Source: JASEHD01 sp964471945 (GTDB lineage: Bacteria > Bacteroidota > Ignavibacteria > UBA10030 > SZUA-254). Taken from it: DNA of 21,460 nt. Positions 14,590-21,460 of the stretch are shown here, piece after piece. The notes beneath the pieces are model-generated. The model had not been told where the DNA came from and made no database searches. It worked only from the letters and a program-made list of their open reading frames with translations. The stretch spans positions 1 to 21,460 of the forward strand of contig CAYYIJ010000038.1 in assembly GCA_964471945.1 (NCBI GenBank), read 5' to 3'. The stretch's first letter is position 1. Every line of letters begins with the position of its first letter. A program made the translations under genes and the position numbers.

Positions 14590-14617
14590 TTGAGGATTAA
14601 AAGGATTTTGTTATATT
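14590..14617 (+). promoter_or_regulatory. Candidate sigma70-type promoter for the RRM gene
   Basis: TTGAGG (14590-14595) and TATATT (14612-14617), spaced by 16 nt, lie just after the preceding membrane gene. A second TATATT starts at 14618. Transcription from here would give a leader of about 90 nt that contains the hairpins at 14660-14696. Confidence 0.4.
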
Positions 14618-14651
14618 TATATTTAAAAGAAAGGTAGATAGAAGCCGACAC

Positions 14652-14700
14652 ACCACGTTCCGCATTAAGCGGCAGGGTCAAGCCTGTTTACCAAACAAAT
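14652..14700 (+). promoter_or_regulatory. Structured 5' leader, Chlorobi-RRM-like RNA
   Basis: Upstream of an RRM gene, CCGC-ATTAA-GCGG (14660-14672) is followed at once by CAGG (14673-14676) pairing with CCTG (14683-14686) and by GTTT-ACC-AAAC (14686-14696). A conserved RNA, the Chlorobi-RRM motif, has been described in the leaders of RRM genes in Chlorobi and was proposed to allow autoregulation. The position and hairpins here fit that description, but I identify it from context and memory, not from a covariance-model match. Confidence 0.5.
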
Positions 14701-14713
14701 AGAAGGGATTTAT

Positions 14714-15046
14714 ATGAATATTTATGTAGGTAACCTATCATCTCGAGTGAGTGATGATGATTTACGGGCAGCTTTCCAACCGTTTGGTGAAATAACAAGA
14801 GTCACAGTAATTAAAGATAAATGGAGTGGAGAATCACGAGGATTTGCTTTTGTCGAAATGGCGAAAAAAGAGGATGGGCAGTCCGCAATTGATGGCTTAA
14901 ATGGTAAAGAGCTTCAAGGGAAATCGATTGTTGTTAATGAGGCACGCCCAAAAACAGAACGAAAGGGTGGAAGACGTGGAAGAGGTAAAGGTGGCTTCAG
15001 TGGTGGTCGCAGAGACGGTGGCGGGGATAGTGGCAGACGTTTTTGA
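14714..15046 (+). CDS. RRM-domain RNA-binding protein with Gly/Arg-rich tail
   Basis: The 110-residue protein has one RNA recognition motif: RNP2 IYVGNL (residues 3-8), RNP1 RGFAFVEM (42-49) and the usual betaalphabeta-betaalphabeta layout to about residue 80. It ends in a Gly/Arg-rich tail (about 84-110, KGGRRGRGKGGFSGGRR) that is probably disordered and RNA-binding. Such small RRM proteins in cyanobacteria and Chlorobi are often cold-inducible. AAGGGA (14702-14707) is the ribosome binding site. A structured leader suggests post-transcriptional control. Confidence 0.93.
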   Translation: MNIYVGNLSSRVSDDDLRAAFQPFGEITRVTVIKDKWSGESRGFAFVEMAKKEDGQSAIDGLNGKELQGKSIVVNEARPKTERKGGRRGRGKGGFSGGRRDGGGDSGRRF

Positions 15047-15132
15047 ATTGAAATAATAATCCGTCAGGGTCTGTACGATCGTGAAGGATAAAATATATTT
15101 TCTGTTTTACATGGAAATATAATATTCCCATT

Positions 15133-18060
15133 TTAGTGTGCCTCAAGCCAATTATGTCCAACACCGACTTCAACCTCAATTGGTACCGAAAGGGGAAGAG
15201 CATTTTTCATTACAGGAACAATCAAGCTTTTTACTTTTTGCTCTTGGTTTTTAGCTACTTCAAAAACTAATTCATCATGCACTTGCAGCAGCATTTTTGT
15301 ATTTTTCATTTTTAATTTTGAATTGATGTTTATCATCGCGATCTTTATCATATCAGCTGCAGTTCCTTGGATCGGCATATTGATTGCTTGCCTTTCTGCA
15401 TTGCTGCGGATGTTTTGATTGCGGCTGTTGATGTCAGGTAAATAGCGACGACGACCTAGGAGTGTCCTAACATAGCCATCGTTCTTTGCTTTTGCGATTG
15501 TATCAAATATGTATTGATTAACTTTCGGGAAACGTTCGAAATATTTTGTAATGATTTCTTTCGCTTCAGTCTGAGAAGTATCTAGACGGGTTGCGAGTCC
15601 GTAAGGACCGATACCGTACATAATACCGAAGTTAACCTCCTTTGCTTTGCGGCGCATTTCTTTTGTAACCTCATTAAGATTCACACCGAACACTTTCGCT
15701 GCAGTTGTAGCGTGTATGTCTTCCCCATTTATAAATGCAGTTGTTAATCCTTCGTCGCTTGAAATGTGTGCCATAATACGAAGCTCGATTTGGGAATAGT
15801 CAGCCGACATTATTAAAAATTCCGGAGAGCTTGGTATAAAAGCCCTTCGCATCTGGCTGCCAATCTCAGTACGAATGGGAATATTTTGTAGATTTGGGTC
15901 ACTGCTAGATAGTCTCCCAGTCGCTGTAATTGTTTGATTAAAAGATGTGTGGATTTTACTTGTTCGCGGATTTATCAATGTCGGTAGCGCGTCAACGTAC
16001 GTATTCTTCAATTTCTGATGCCGACGGTAGTCGAGGAGCTTTTCAATTATTGGATGTTTATGGCGTAGTGTTTCTAAAACTCCAACATCGGTGGAATAAC
16101 CAGTCTTAGTTTTTCTTACTGCAGATAGATTCAATTTCTCGAAAAGAATTTTACTAAGCTGCTGTGTGGAATTAATATTAAATTCTTCACCTGCAAAATT
16201 ATAGATGTCGGTTGTTAGATTATCGAGAATTCGTTCAAGTCCTTTAGAAAGATCAGCAAGAAAATCGACATCGAGTTTTACACCTGTGAATTCCATATCA
16301 GTAAGAACCGTGATCAAAGGAAACTCGACATCCTCACAAAGTTTTAGTAGCTTCTGTTCTCTGAGTTTATCTTTCAATGTTTCATAAAGCCGAAATGTGA
16401 TATCAGCATCTTCATTCGAATATTCGGCTACCTTTTCAACAGGTATCTCACGGATGTCTTTCCGCACTTTCCCTGTTCCAGTCAGTTCATCAAAAGTGAT
16501 TGTCTTGTAGCTAAGATGGTTCTTAGCTAACGAGTCGAGGTTATGTTGTCCATCCGGTTGCAATATGTAATTTGCAATCATTGTATCGAAATAAACTCCT
16601 TCCACTTTTATCCCATGTGAAGCAAGTAGGAGCATATCGTATTTTATGTTTTGTCCAACTTTCTTTATTCTTGGATTCGAGAAAATTGTGGAGAGAGAAA
16701 TAAGAACAAATTCTAATGGTAAGCCGCTCGATTGAGAATTACTTGATGCAGAAAGTAGATCGTTGGATTTTGAATCTAGATTATTTTCAGTTTTCGGATG
16801 TAGGGTTTGTGAAAATAAATCATCCCCTCTATGCTCTAAGCTCCAAGCTCTTAACTCACTACTCTCTGCTCTATCTCTCTGCTCACAGCTCATCGCTCCA
16901 TGCTCATTGCTCACCGCTACATACCATGCTTCTCTTGATTTCATCGCGAAGGATAGACCAATCAATTCAGCTTGTAATGGATCCGTGGAGGTCGTTTCTG
17001 TATCGAATACAAAGAGCTTAGATTTTTCCAGTTTCTTTATCAGTGCGTTGAATTCTTTTTCGGTTGTAACCAAATGATATTTATGTTCATCAGTCAAAAT
17101 ATCCGATAGCTCAAGTATTGAGGCATCAATGTCAATTGTCTCATTGGCTTTAATTTTCTTTTCTTCTTGAAGTTTTCGATGAAGGTATTTGAACTCAAGC
17201 TCAAGAAAAAGCTTGCTAAGTTCTTCAGTATCGTGCGGCTGGGCAACCAGATGATGCAGGTCGATATTAATTGGAACTTCAGTGTGAATAGTGACTAATT
17301 TCTTTGATAGAAAAGCATTTTCTTTATGGTCAATAAGTTTTTGCTTCACTCCTTTCTGTGGAATTTTGTCAATGTTTTCATAAATCTTTTCAAGTGAGCC
17401 AAATTGCTGCACGAGTGGTATGGCTGTTTTATCCCCAATTCCCATAACACCGGGCACATTATCAGATTTATCACCTGTTAACCCAAGTACATCTATTACA
17501 TATTCGGGAGTGACGCCGAATTTATCCTTAACATTTTTTTCATCGATGATCTCCCAATCATCACCCCGCTTGCCGGGTTTGTACATTTTAACGCGAGGCG
17601 AAATTAGCTGCATGAAATCTTTGTCACCTGTTACTAAAAATGTTTCGATGCCTTGCTGTTCTGCTTTCCGAGCAAGTGTTCCCATAATATCGTCTGCTTC
17701 ATAACCGTTCAATTCTAAACTTGGTACGTTAAAAGCACGTACGACCTCTTTTAACTTTTCAATCTGCGGAACCATATCTTCAGGCATTTTCTGCCGAGTA
17801 GCTTTGTAAGGCTCGTATATCATATGTCGGAAAGTGGGATGTTTTGTGTCAAAGACAACGGCGATATGTTCTGGTTTCTCCTCGGACAAAATTTTTGTGA
17901 GCGTATTGACGAAACCGAAAATAGCGCTTGTATTTTCACCCTTCGAGTTTATCAGCGGGCGGCTGATGAATGAGAAATAAGCACGGTAAGCGAGTGCCAT
18001 ACCATCGAGGAGGAATAAACGCTCAGAATTAGAGGATTTTTGATGATTTGTATTTAGCAT
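15133..18060 (-). CDS. polA: DNA polymerase I, with an insertion in the 3'-5' exonuclease domain
   Basis: PolA fills gaps and removes primers. The 975 residues contain a 5' nuclease domain (about 13-300; LLDGMALAYRAYF, GYEADDIMGTLA, VTGDKDFMQL, GLTGDKSDNVPG). They also contain an apparently active 3'-5' exonuclease domain (about 345-565), with DTET (353-356), GQNIKYD (469-475) and YSNEDAD (547-553), and the polymerase domain (about 570-975), with DYSQIELR (754-761), RRKAKEVNFGIMYG (803-816) and QVHDEL (926-931). An extra segment of about 60-70 residues (about 383-445) interrupts the exonuclease domain between DTET and GQNIKYD. Its first 30 residues come from the heptamer array at 16825-16914, and the rest is low-complexity Ser/Asn/Asp. 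The frame is intact. Convergent with the RRM gene. Confidence 0.96.
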   Translation of the reverse strand: MLNTNHQKSSNSERLFLLDGMALAYRAYFSFISRPLINSKGENTSAIFGFVNTLTKILSEEKPEHIAVVFDTKHPTFRHMIYEPYKATRQKMPEDMVPQIEKLKEVVRAFNVPSLELNGYEADDIMGTLARKAEQQGIETFLVTGDKDFMQLISPRVKMYKPGKRGDDWEIIDEKNVKDKFGVTPEYVIDVLGLTGDKSDNVPGVMGIGDKTAIPLVQQFGSLEKIYENIDKIPQKGVKQKLIDHKENAFLSKKLVTIHTEVPINIDLHHLVAQPHDTEELSKLFLELEFKYLHRKLQEEKKIKANETIDIDASILELSDILTDEHKYHLVTTEKEFNALIKKLEKSKLFVFDTETTSTDPLQAELIGLSFAMKSREAWYVAVSNEHGAMSCEQRDRAESSELRAWSLEHRGDDLFSQTLHPKTENNLDSKSNDLLSASSNSQSSGLPLEFVLISLSTIFSNPRIKKVGQNIKYDMLLLASHGIKVEGVYFDTMIANYILQPDGQHNLDSLAKNHLSYKTITFDELTGTGKVRKDIREIPVEKVAEYSNEDADITFRLYETLKDKLREQKLLKLCEDVEFPLITVLTDMEFTGVKLDVDFLADLSKGLERILDNLTTDIYNFAGEEFNINSTQQLSKILFEKLNLSAVRKTKTGYSTDVGVLETLRHKHPIIEKLLDYRRHQKLKNTYVDALPTLINPRTSKIHTSFNQTITATGRLSSSDPNLQNIPIRTEIGSQMRRAFIPSSPEFLIMSADYSQIELRIMAHISSDEGLTTAFINGEDIHATTAAKVFGVNLNEVTKEMRRKAKEVNFGIMYGIGPYGLATRLDTSQTEAKEIITKYFERFPKVNQYIFDTIAKAKNDGYVRTLLGRRRYLPDINSRNQNIRSNAERQAINMPIQGTAADMIKIAMININSKLKMKNTKMLLQVHDELVFEVAKNQEQKVKSLIVPVMKNALPLSVPIEVEVGVGHNWLEAH
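16825..16914 (-). repeat. Degenerate heptanucleotide repeat inserted in frame in polA
   Basis: Read on the minus strand from 16914: GTGAGCA, ATGAGCA, TGGAGCG, ATGAGCT, GTGAGCA, GAGAGAT, AGAGCA (6 nt), GAGAGTA, GTGAGTT, AAGAGCT, TGGAGCT, TAGAGCA, TAGAGGG. That is 13 units totalling 90 nt, or exactly 30 codons, so the polA frame is kept. It encodes a segment running from about residue 383 to 412. The core GAGC and the 7-nt spacing match the array at 3262-3304 after lpdA. Confidence 0.7.
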
Positions 18061-18273
18061 TTCACAATTAATTTATTAATATTTAAAAAAACGAGATTTT
18101 AGTTGATTTTTTATGTTACTGTCACTATATTATACTGAGTTATCGAAGCTGGATACGTAATCATTTCCATATTGTTTACTAGATATTTTATTTTTGTTCT
18201 AGAAGAAAAAATCAGTTACCATTTTAGAAAATAAATAAATAATTTCACAACAACAATTATTGTAGGGGTTGCC
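18061..18273. other. Divergent intergenic region between polA and the M6 protease
   Basis: This 213-bp AT-rich gap separates the polA start from the protease start. On the minus strand a perfect TATAAT (18134-18129) lies 69 nt before the polA ATG, but no good -35 hexamer has normal spacing. A 5-bp inverted repeat, CTAGA (18179-18183) with TCTAG (18198-18202), has no supporting context. TAGGGG (18263-18268) is a usable ribosome binding site for the protease ATG at 18274. I see no RNA gene or terminator here. Confidence 0.4.
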
Positions 18274-21200
18274 ATGTATAAAATTTTATTATCATTGTTG
18301 TGTGTAGTCGTATTTTTTACTTTTTACACACTTTCATATAGTTCTATTCCACCTCATCCGCGTGTTGAGCAGATGATTAAGGAAGGGAAAATATCTGTTC
18401 CATATCATTTAGCTAACCGACAAGAAGCATTTTCACGTGGAATTAATGCGCCTGCTTTATTAGAGAAAGGGAAAAAATATTTTGGTATAAACAAGTTCAC
18501 TCAAACTACAACATTTAAAGCAATTGCTATCTTGATAAAATTTTCTGATAATCCATCTCAAGTAGCGTCTGTATTTTTTGATAGTTTATTATATGCAGTA
18601 AATCAAAGTTCACTTCGTCATTATTTCAAAGAAGTTTCATATCAAACACTCGACATAGTTACAGTAAATTTTCCAAGTTCATTAGGTTGGTACACCGCTC
18701 CACAAACATATACATATTATGTTGCAGGTAATTATGGATTTGGAAGTTATCCCCAGAATGCACAGAAGTTGACTGAAGATGCAGTTGCACTCGCAAACAG
18801 TGCTGTAGATTTTTCTCAATATGACAATGATAGTGATGGTTACGTTGATGCACTATTTATTATTCATGCAGGTCAGGGAGCGGAGTACACAGGAAATCCG
18901 AATCATATATGGTCGCATCAATGGGTAACAAGCACTCCTCAACTTGTTGATGGTGTTTATGCTTACGTCTATTCGATGGAACCGGAATATTGGGCAACAC
19001 CTGGAGATATGACTTGCGGAGTATATGTACATGAAGCAGGTCATGCAATTTTTGGATTACCTGATTTGTATGATTATGGGTATGATTCCCGGGGACTCGG
19101 TCGGTGGAGCTTAATGGCAGGTGGAAGCTGGAACGGGACTTTAGGAAGTTCTCCCGCTCACCCGGATGCTTGGTCACGTTATGCAATGGGATTTGTTACT
19201 CCGACAAATATTACTTCAAATTCCATAAGTGTTAATATACCCGCTGTAAAAGATAGTGCTAAAGTTTTTCGACTTTGGACTAATGGTTCAAGTGGTACAG
19301 AGTATTTCTTAGTAGAGAATCGGCAGAAGATTGGATATGATACATACTTACAAGGAGATGGTTTGTGTATTTATCGTATTGATGAAACACAATCAGGGAA
19401 TAATAATCAATGGTATCCCGGGTATACTAATTATGGACATTACAAAGTTGCTATTGAACAAGCTGATGGACAATGGCATTTAGAAAAGAATACTAACTCT
19501 GGAGATACTGGAGATCCATATCCGGGTTCGTTAAATAATACTGCATTCAATAACACTTCAACACCAAATAGTAAAGATTATAATTTTAACAATACCTCCG
19601 TTGCCGTTACGAATATAAGTTCATCAGGAATAATGATGACAGCAGATTTTTCAGTTGAAGCTTTACCAGAAACATGGGATGGTGATTATTTGGTTTGGGA
19701 ACCAGATCCAACTCCGAGTAGTGGGTTAGTAATAACATCTTTATTAGAAAATTTAGGTGAGAATGTTGATTACACTGCCAATCTAAGCTATGTTCCCGAT
19801 TTAGGTGATTATCGTGTTATTTTTGTCTTTTTGGGGATATATCCTAATAATATCGTACTGCAACAGAGCGATGCAAGTCGACTTGTTTCGTATTTAAATG
19901 TTAGTGGAAAAATTTATATGGAGGGAGCTGATACATGGGCATACGATCCTCAAACGACCCTGCATCCGTATTTTTCAATTCAAGGTTTATCAGACGGAAC
20001 AAATGATCTATCAAGTGTCTCAGGTATCTCAGGTACTTTTACTAATGGGATGAATTTCAGTTATGGAGGTGAAAATAGTTACATTGATCGATTGGCACCA
20101 AGTGGTAGTGCGTTCTCCATCCTAAAAAATCCTACGATAAATTATAATATTGGCGTTGCATTTAACCAAGGAATGTATAAAACAATTGGAACCTCGTTCG
20201 AGTTTGGTGGATTAGTAGATGGTTCCTATCCAAGTACAAAATTAAATTTATTAAACGAAGTTATGGACTTTTTCGGACCATTTGGTCTGCCTCCGGAAAT
20301 ATCTGTTGCACCGGATTCATTGTATGCCGATTTATATTCAGGAGATGATACAACCCAAATATTGACAATCAGCAACAGCGGAGAGGGGCAGTTATCGTTT
20401 AATATTGTAGTAGAAGATATTACAACCGTTCTAGGAAAATTATCAAGAAAAGCGAATAATTCACTTGAGAAATTTACACCTATTCCATTGGTGGAGATTA
20501 AAAAAGGAGAAACTGATACACGTATCTATCCAACAATGACACTAAGCGGTGGTGGTCCAGATCCGTATGGGTACCGTTGGAAGGATAGTGATGAACCAGG
20601 TGGTCCTATGTTTAATTGGATAAATGTAAGCTCTGGAACTTCTATCTATTTATCTGACGATAGCTATGTAACAGGGATTCAACTCGGTTTTAATTTCAAT
20701 TATTATGGAACTGATTTTACATCTGTTAATATCATGTCGAATGGGTGGATAAGTTTTAACGATTATGAAACTTGGTTCCCGAGCAATGTTCCCGCAGTAG
20801 ATGGCTATTCCGGAGCGATTGCTCCTTTTGGATATGATTTATATCCTCCGAGTGGGAATTACATTCGTTATCAAACTTTTGGTACCGCACCAAACAGGTA
20901 TTTTGTTGTTGAATATAATAGTATACCCAACTATGGGGGTGGGAATAATAAAACATTTGAAATAATATTGCATGAAGGTTCAAATAAAATAAGATTTCAA
21001 TATTTAACAGCACCAGATGATCCTTATAGCATCGGTATAGAAAGTCCAGATCAAACTATGGGAATGGGAAATGCTGGTGTGGGAGATTTGTTTATCAGTC
21101 CAGCCGTTGTAAAGAATAATTATGCGATAGAGTTCGGACTTGGACTAGATTGGCTTACAGTAAGTCCATCTTCGGGTGTTGTTCAACCAAGTTCATCAGT

Positions 21201-21460
21201 AAATATAAATGTTACTTTTAATGCTGCTGGAAAGGATGGTGGAGATTATAATGCAAATATATTCATCATTAATAACGATCTTGATGAAGATACGGTCCGA
21301 GTTCCTGCTTATATGCATGTAACAGGCGCACCAAATATAGCTCTTTCCGATACCTCCTTCGATTATGATACAGTATTCATCGGTGTAGCAAAACAAAAAA
21401 CACTCAGAGTATCGAATGTTGGAACGGATGTATTGAATGTGAGTAATATTGTATCAGATA
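18274..21460 (+). CDS. Secreted M6-family metalloprotease with multi-domain C-terminus, partial
   Basis: The frame is open from 18274 to the right edge (over 1060 residues, no stop). A signal peptide (MYKILLSLLCVVVFFTFYTL, residues 1-20, then SYSS) precedes a propeptide-like stretch. The catalytic domain carries the zinc motif HEAGHAIFGLPDLYD (253-267; H253, E254, H257), typical of immune-inhibitor-A-type M6 peptidases, and the Met-turn WSLMAGG (M281). Further on are a DNDSDGYVD Ca-binding-like loop (residues ~185-193), a domain with YLVWEPDP, YLNVSGKIYMEGADTW and TIGTSFEFGGL (about 560-675), a domain with YRWKDSDEPGGP and FNYYGTDFTSV (about 755-940), and BACON/choice-of-anchor-like beta-sandwich repeats (about 680-725, 955-1010, 1020 on). 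It probably degrades extracellular or surface protein. The cell-anchoring end is beyond the window. Confidence 0.92.
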   Translation, partial: MYKILLSLLCVVVFFTFYTLSYSSIPPHPRVEQMIKEGKISVPYHLANRQEAFSRGINAPALLEKGKKYFGINKFTQTTTFKAIAILIKFSDNPSQVASVFFDSLLYAVNQSSLRHYFKEVSYQTLDIVTVNFPSSLGWYTAPQTYTYYVAGNYGFGSYPQNAQKLTEDAVALANSAVDFSQYDNDSDGYVDALFIIHAGQGAEYTGNPNHIWSHQWVTSTPQLVDGVYAYVYSMEPEYWATPGDMTCGVYVHEAGHAIFGLPDLYDYGYDSRGLGRWSLMAGGSWNGTLGSSPAHPDAWSRYAMGFVTPTNITSNSISVNIPAVKDSAKVFRLWTNGSSGTEYFLVENRQKIGYDTYLQGDGLCIYRIDETQSGNNNQWYPGYTNYGHYKVAIEQADGQWHLEKNTNSGDTGDPYPGSLNNTAFNNTSTPNSKDYNFNNTSVAVTNISSSGIMMTADFSVEALPETWDGDYLVWEPDPTPSSGLVITSLLENLGENVDYTANLSYVPDLGDYRVIFVFLGIYPNNIVLQQSDASRLVSYLNVSGKIYMEGADTWAYDPQTTLHPYFSIQGLSDGTNDLSSVSGISGTFTNGMNFSYGGENSYIDRLAPSGSAFSILKNPTINYNIGVAFNQGMYKTIGTSFEFGGLVDGSYPSTKLNLLNEVMDFFGPFGLPPEISVAPDSLYADLYSGDDTTQILTISNSGEGQLSFNIVVEDITTVLGKLSRKANNSLEKFTPIPLVEIKKGETDTRIYPTMTLSGGGPDPYGYRWKDSDEPGGPMFNWINVSSGTSIYLSDDSYVTGIQLGFNFNYYGTDFTSVNIMSNGWISFNDYETWFPSNVPAVDGYSGAIAPFGYDLYPPSGNYIRYQTFGTAPNRYFVVEYNSIPNYGGGNNKTFEIILHEGSNKIRFQYLTAPDDPYSIGIESPDQTMGMGNAGVGDLFISPAVVKNNYAIEFGLGLDWLTVSPSSGVVQPSSSVNINVTFNAAGKDGGDYNANIFIINNDLDEDTVRVPAYMHVTGAPNIALSDTSFDYDTVFIGVAKQKTLRVSNVGTDVLNVSNIVSD

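Noticed and set aside
15112..15130. Bidirectional terminator between the RRM gene and polA (TGGAAATAT / ATATTCCCA)
   Set aside because: The stem has a mismatch, almost no loop, is mostly A-T, and T-tract support is weak.
16825..16914. CRISPR-like array
   Set aside because: Units are 7 nt and degenerate, with no spacers or cas genes.
16716..17077. Plus-strand ORFs opposite polA, Leu/Ser-rich
   Set aside because: They are created by the complement of the heptamer repeat within a clearly coding polA frame.
18179..18202. CTAGA/TCTAG inverted repeat upstream of the protease as an operator
   Set aside because: Only 5 bp in an AT-rich gap, no second copy or supporting context.

Overview
This window reads as a piece of an AT-rich bacterial chromosome from the Chlorobi/Ignavibacteria side of the FCB group. 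That placement is an inference. It rests on the rplM-rpsI-rpsB-tsf-pyrH-frr order, an alpha/beta-fused 2-oxoacid dehydrogenase E1, FlgD-Ig-type C-terminal domains, a very large secreted M6 protease, and an RRM-protein gene whose structured leader resembles the Chlorobi-RRM RNA motif. No tRNA, rRNA, CRISPR or insertion sequence was seen.

Region by region: (1) 1-1201, minus strand: one long frame leaving the left edge, with a helical sigma-like N-terminus, propeller-like repeats and a FlgD-Ig C-terminus; its natural ATG appears to be cut off by a 1-nt frameshift. (2) 1390-1840: a hicB-hicA toxin-antitoxin pair. (3) 1871-9334: a 2-oxoacid (probably branched-chain) dehydrogenase and lipoylation cluster, in the order lpdA (E3), a small unknown gene, lipB, fused E1 alpha/beta, a two-gene nucleotidyltransferase cassette, E2, lipA. 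It supplies E1, E2 and E3 together with LipB and LipA, which build and attach the lipoyl cofactor. (4) 9480-13259: translation genes rplM, rpsI, rpsB, tsf, then pyrH and frr, with hairpins before rplM, rpsB and pyrH and after frr. (5) 13391-15046: two small membrane proteins (a double-PspC protein and a LiaF-like protein) and an RRM RNA-binding protein with a structured 5' leader. (6) 15133-18060, minus strand: polA. (7) 18274 to the right edge: a secreted M6 metalloprotease with a long multi-domain C-terminus, cut by the window.

The most unusual signals are: a degenerate 7-nt tandem repeat (core about NNGAGCN) that overlaps the lpdA stop codon and also sits in frame inside the polA exonuclease domain; a toxin-antitoxin-like cassette lodged between the E1 and E2 genes; a strong intrinsic terminator ending 5 nt before the pyrH GTG start; and the mosaic ORF at the left edge. 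Most other genes are standard housekeeping genes with intact catalytic motifs.
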